A DNA stretch of 64,000 bases from an uncultured Chlorobiaceae bacterium (GTDB lineage: Bacteria; Bacteroidota; Chlorobiia; Chlorobiales; Chlorobiaceae): the NCBI GenBank assembly GCA_903994525.1, contig CAJEXW010000008.1, positions 27,783-91,782 of the forward strand, read 5' to 3'. Both the position numbers and the translations under genes were made by a program. Shown here piece by piece: positions 62,103 to 64,000 of the stretch. Position 1 is the stretch's first letter. Each line of letters opens with the position of its first letter. Below the pieces are notes generated by a model that was given only the letters and a program-made list of their open reading frames with translations, was not told where the DNA came from and did not search any database.

Positions 62103-63610
62103 AAATCAAGAAAATAGAAATCCGTGATTATAAAGCCTTTTATGGCACAAAAGAAATAAATGTTGAAGGCAAAAACCTTTTTGTTTATGGTGAAAATGGC
62201 AGTGGTAAAAGTTCACTTTACTATGCACTGAAAGACTTTTTCCAATCGTCAATAGAGGATTTCAATTACGACGAAACCGAAAACATATTCATTGAAGATG
62301 CAGAAAAGGGCAAAGGCTATATAAAAGTTTTTTTCAATCCTGATAAGGACGGTAACAATACACCAACGGGCAAAGAATATTCGGTTACGAAAACAACTAA
62401 AAATACATACACCACAGGTGATACGAGTATTCGTGATGCAATAAAACTAAAGAGCTTTTTAACTTACAAACATCTTTTAGACATTCATCACATCAAGAAA
62501 AATGATGAAATTGATTTGTTCGATTTGTTGGTAAAAGGAGTTTTGAAGCACTTTAAAAGTGTTGCCATTACTGGTAATAAAGAATTGGGCGAGTTATGGT
62601 CAGATTTTGAAAAGTCTGTAGCAAAACCACTTGAAGGTACAGCCTATAACATAACTAAAAAGAAAGCCGATGTTGATGGTGCATTACAAGCATTTAACAC
62701 TGCGTTTTCAAAATTATTTCAAGCTGGTAGTCCCGAAAATATTTTAAAATTTGCCCAACCGATACTTGATAAATTCGGGCATAATATTGAAATAGATTTG
62801 CGTTATACAAGCACAAAGGTTAATGCAGATTACAACGCTTTTGAACGTAATCATGTAAGGATTAGCATCAAATATTTAGGCAAAACCATTTCGAAACCCC
62901 ATGTATTCCTAAACGAAGCAAGGCTTTCAGCCATTGCCATTTCAATTTACTTGGGCATGGTAAAACGACATATTCAAGGTATCCCATGTAAAATATTATT
63001 CCTTGACGATATTTTCATTGGATTGGACATTAGCAATCGCTTGCCATTGCTTAAAATATTAGATACTGATTTTTCAGCTTATCAAGTTTTTATAACCACT
63101 TATGATAAACCTTGGTATGAGTTTATAAAGTCAACTTATTTGCACAATAATACGGCTTGGAAAAGCTATGAATTTTATGCGAGACGTTCAGCTCAGGGCT
63201 TTGAGATTCCTATAATTCATGAGATTAAAAGTCCTTCACATATACAACATTACATAGATAAAGCCCAAGAATATTTCGACAATGGCGATAATAAGGCAGC
63301 GGGTGTTTATTTGCGTTCTGCCTTTGAATTCATTTTAAAACAATATTGTCAAAAAAAGCAAGTTCCTGTACAATTTAATATAGACACGTCAAAAATGAAT
63401 GCAGATATGTTTTGGCGAGCTGTAAAAAATTATAAAACAGTTACTCCTGCATGTGGCTTAACTCCTGCAACAACAACCACGATTGACCATTTGATAACTT
63501 TAGTGCTAAATCCATTAAGTCATCATGATGTGAATAAGCATGAAATTACAGCAGAAATTCAAAGTGCCTTGACTGTAATAAATACTCTTAAAACAGAATT
63601 GAACCGATGA
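62099..63610 (+). CDS. SMC-like AAA ATPase (Hma-like ATPase, cassette 3)
   Basis: The 503-residue product starts IKKIEIRDYKAFYG, with Walker A YGENGSGKSSLYYAL (residues ~31-45). The ATPase lacks a long coiled coil but has a signature-like LNEARLSAIAISIYLG and Walker B KILFLDDIFIGLD near residue 305, then a FITTYD switch. The C-terminal part (FDNGDNKAAGVYLRSAFEFI) looks HEPN-like. It should be the ATPase subunit of the cassette's defence operon. It overlaps the nuclease pseudogene as ATGA. Confidence 0.85.
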   Translation: MKIKKIEIRDYKAFYGTKEINVEGKNLFVYGENGSGKSSLYYALKDFFQSSIEDFNYDETENIFIEDAEKGKGYIKVFFNPDKDGNNTPTGKEYSVTKTTKNTYTTGDTSIRDAIKLKSFLTYKHLLDIHHIKKNDEIDLFDLLVKGVLKHFKSVAITGNKELGELWSDFEKSVAKPLEGTAYNITKKKADVDGALQAFNTAFSKLFQAGSPENILKFAQPILDKFGHNIEIDLRYTSTKVNADYNAFERNHVRISIKYLGKTISKPHVFLNEARLSAIAISIYLGMVKRHIQGIPCKILFLDDIFIGLDISNRLPLLKILDTDFSAYQVFITTYDKPWYEFIKSTYLHNNTAWKSYEFYARRSAQGFEIPIIHEIKSPSHIQHYIDKAQEYFDNGDNKAAGVYLRSAFEFILKQYCQKKQVPVQFNIDTSKMNADMFWRAVKNYKTVTPACGLTPATTTTIDHLITLVLNPLSHHDVNKHEITAEIQSALTVINTLKTELNR

Positions 63611-63828
63611 AAAGCCAGCGCACAGTCGTAAGCACATTTGCAAGCCCACAAGAGCCAACGCTCAAATAAAAGAGCTTCCGCCTTTACATCGCACCTTGGC
63701 AAAGCCATTTTGTCCAACGCTCAAAAAAACAAAATAAATTTGTGCTTCGTGGGTAGGTTGGTGCAGGTTGACACAGATTAAAATGAGAGCTAAATGACTG
63801 ATAAACTGACAGGAAACAAAGAACACCA
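63611..63828. other. 3' region of cassette 3 with repeats shared with its left end
   Basis: No supported gene. AGCACATTTG..CCAACGC at 63631-63661 repeats 54260-54289 directly, and 63723-63795 holds the inverted partners of 54161-54213. Confidence 0.5.
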
Positions 63829-63870
63829 GCCCCTAACAAGCGGTATAAAACATTGGGGTTTAAGTGGTTA
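63829..63870 (+). promoter_or_regulatory. left half of an attC-like site ending cassette 3
   Basis: GCCCCTAAC (63829-63837) is the exact reverse complement of GTTAGGGGC at the start of cassette 3. It is followed by an arm-like AAGCGGTATAAAACATTGGG. The matching right arm and core are not found; an IS end begins about 60 bases later. Confidence 0.7.
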
Positions 63871-63896
63871 CGCGAGCGTTCTGCCCCGCATTGAGT

Positions 63897-63990
63897 ATTC
63901 CGGTGAAAGTGTACCACCGATTCCGGGCGAAAGTGTACCACTGATTCCGGACGAATATGTACCACCGATTCCGGAGCAAAGTGTACCACC
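63897..63990 (-). mobile_element. end of an IS21-type element (multiple terminal repeats)
   Basis: Four tandem units of 23-24 bases, each ATTCCGG..GAAAGTGTACCACC-like (63897, 63920, 63944, 63968), run to the window edge. Repeated transposase-binding sites of this type are found at the ends of IS21-family elements. The transposase genes would lie beyond the window. Confidence 0.7.
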
Positions 63991-64000
63991 TTTTTCATGC

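Noticed and set aside
63684..63998. Minus-strand 104-codon frame with repeated VVHFxPES units
   Set aside because: The repeated peptide is the translation of the IS21-type terminal repeats, not a protein.

Overview
The window looks like the chromosome of a green sulfur bacterium (Chlorobiaceae). The best marker is a 77-residue chlorosome envelope protein of the CsmB/CsmF type at 14698-14931. It lies among housekeeping genes: cobalamin-dependent methionine synthase, mnmA, and the three oxidative pentose phosphate genes. No rRNA, tRNA or CRISPR array was recognised.

Region 1 (1-24 kb) is core chromosome. It holds an AAA-ATPase-like/DUF1703 gene cut by the window edge, an Old Yellow Enzyme, a SpoU rRNA/tRNA methyltransferase, TerC, an aldehyde dehydrogenase, a small outer-membrane barrel, and a YbaK-type deacylase. 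A family 4 glycosyltransferase follows, broken at a ten-G tract. After it come gnd-zwf with pgl convergent, an L,D-transpeptidase, the chlorosome gene, metH, a carboxylesterase, mnmA, and a permease-thioredoxin-CcdA operon.

Region 2 (24-32.5 kb) is a decayed defence island. It has two damaged toxin-antitoxin pairs and a type III restriction-modification locus with a truncated mod and only a relic of res. Three accessory genes lie between them: a YhcG/DUF1016 nuclease, an AlbA_2 ATP-binding protein and an AAA ATPase. Copies of a 55-codon ORF, whose first 25 codons resemble the start of res, recur between these genes.

Region 3 (32.7-42.2 kb) is an integrated element with a tyrosine integrase, a satellite-type primase/helicase module, small orphan genes, a PemK/MazF-type toxin and a 48-bp inverted repeat pair. 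Region 4 (42.4-47.8 kb) is a GC-rich four-gene operon of unknown function: orphan protein, Hsp70-like ATPase, Ycf46-type AAA+ ATPase, and SUMF1/formylglycine-generating-enzyme-like protein.

Region 5 (48-64 kb) is the most striking. A tyrosine recombinase with two N-terminal HARP-like repeats is followed by three AT-rich blocks. Each begins with a GTTRxxxxC-type core and ends in a long attC-like hairpin. The 9-bp box at the end of each block is the reverse complement of the box at the start of the same block: 9/9 for blocks 2 and 3, and 6 core bases for block 1. This is the covariation expected of integron cassettes, but the recombinase seems to lack the IntI-specific insertion and the cassettes are very large (1.8, 2.7 and at least 9.7 kb). 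All carry defence-type genes: a methylase-like/AlbA_2 fusion, a type II restriction-modification pair, and a helicase-methylase-ATPase (Hma-like) operon. The last operon has a nuclease gene interrupted by a 213-bp MITE whose removal restores the frame. The window ends in the multiple terminal repeats of an IS21-type element.
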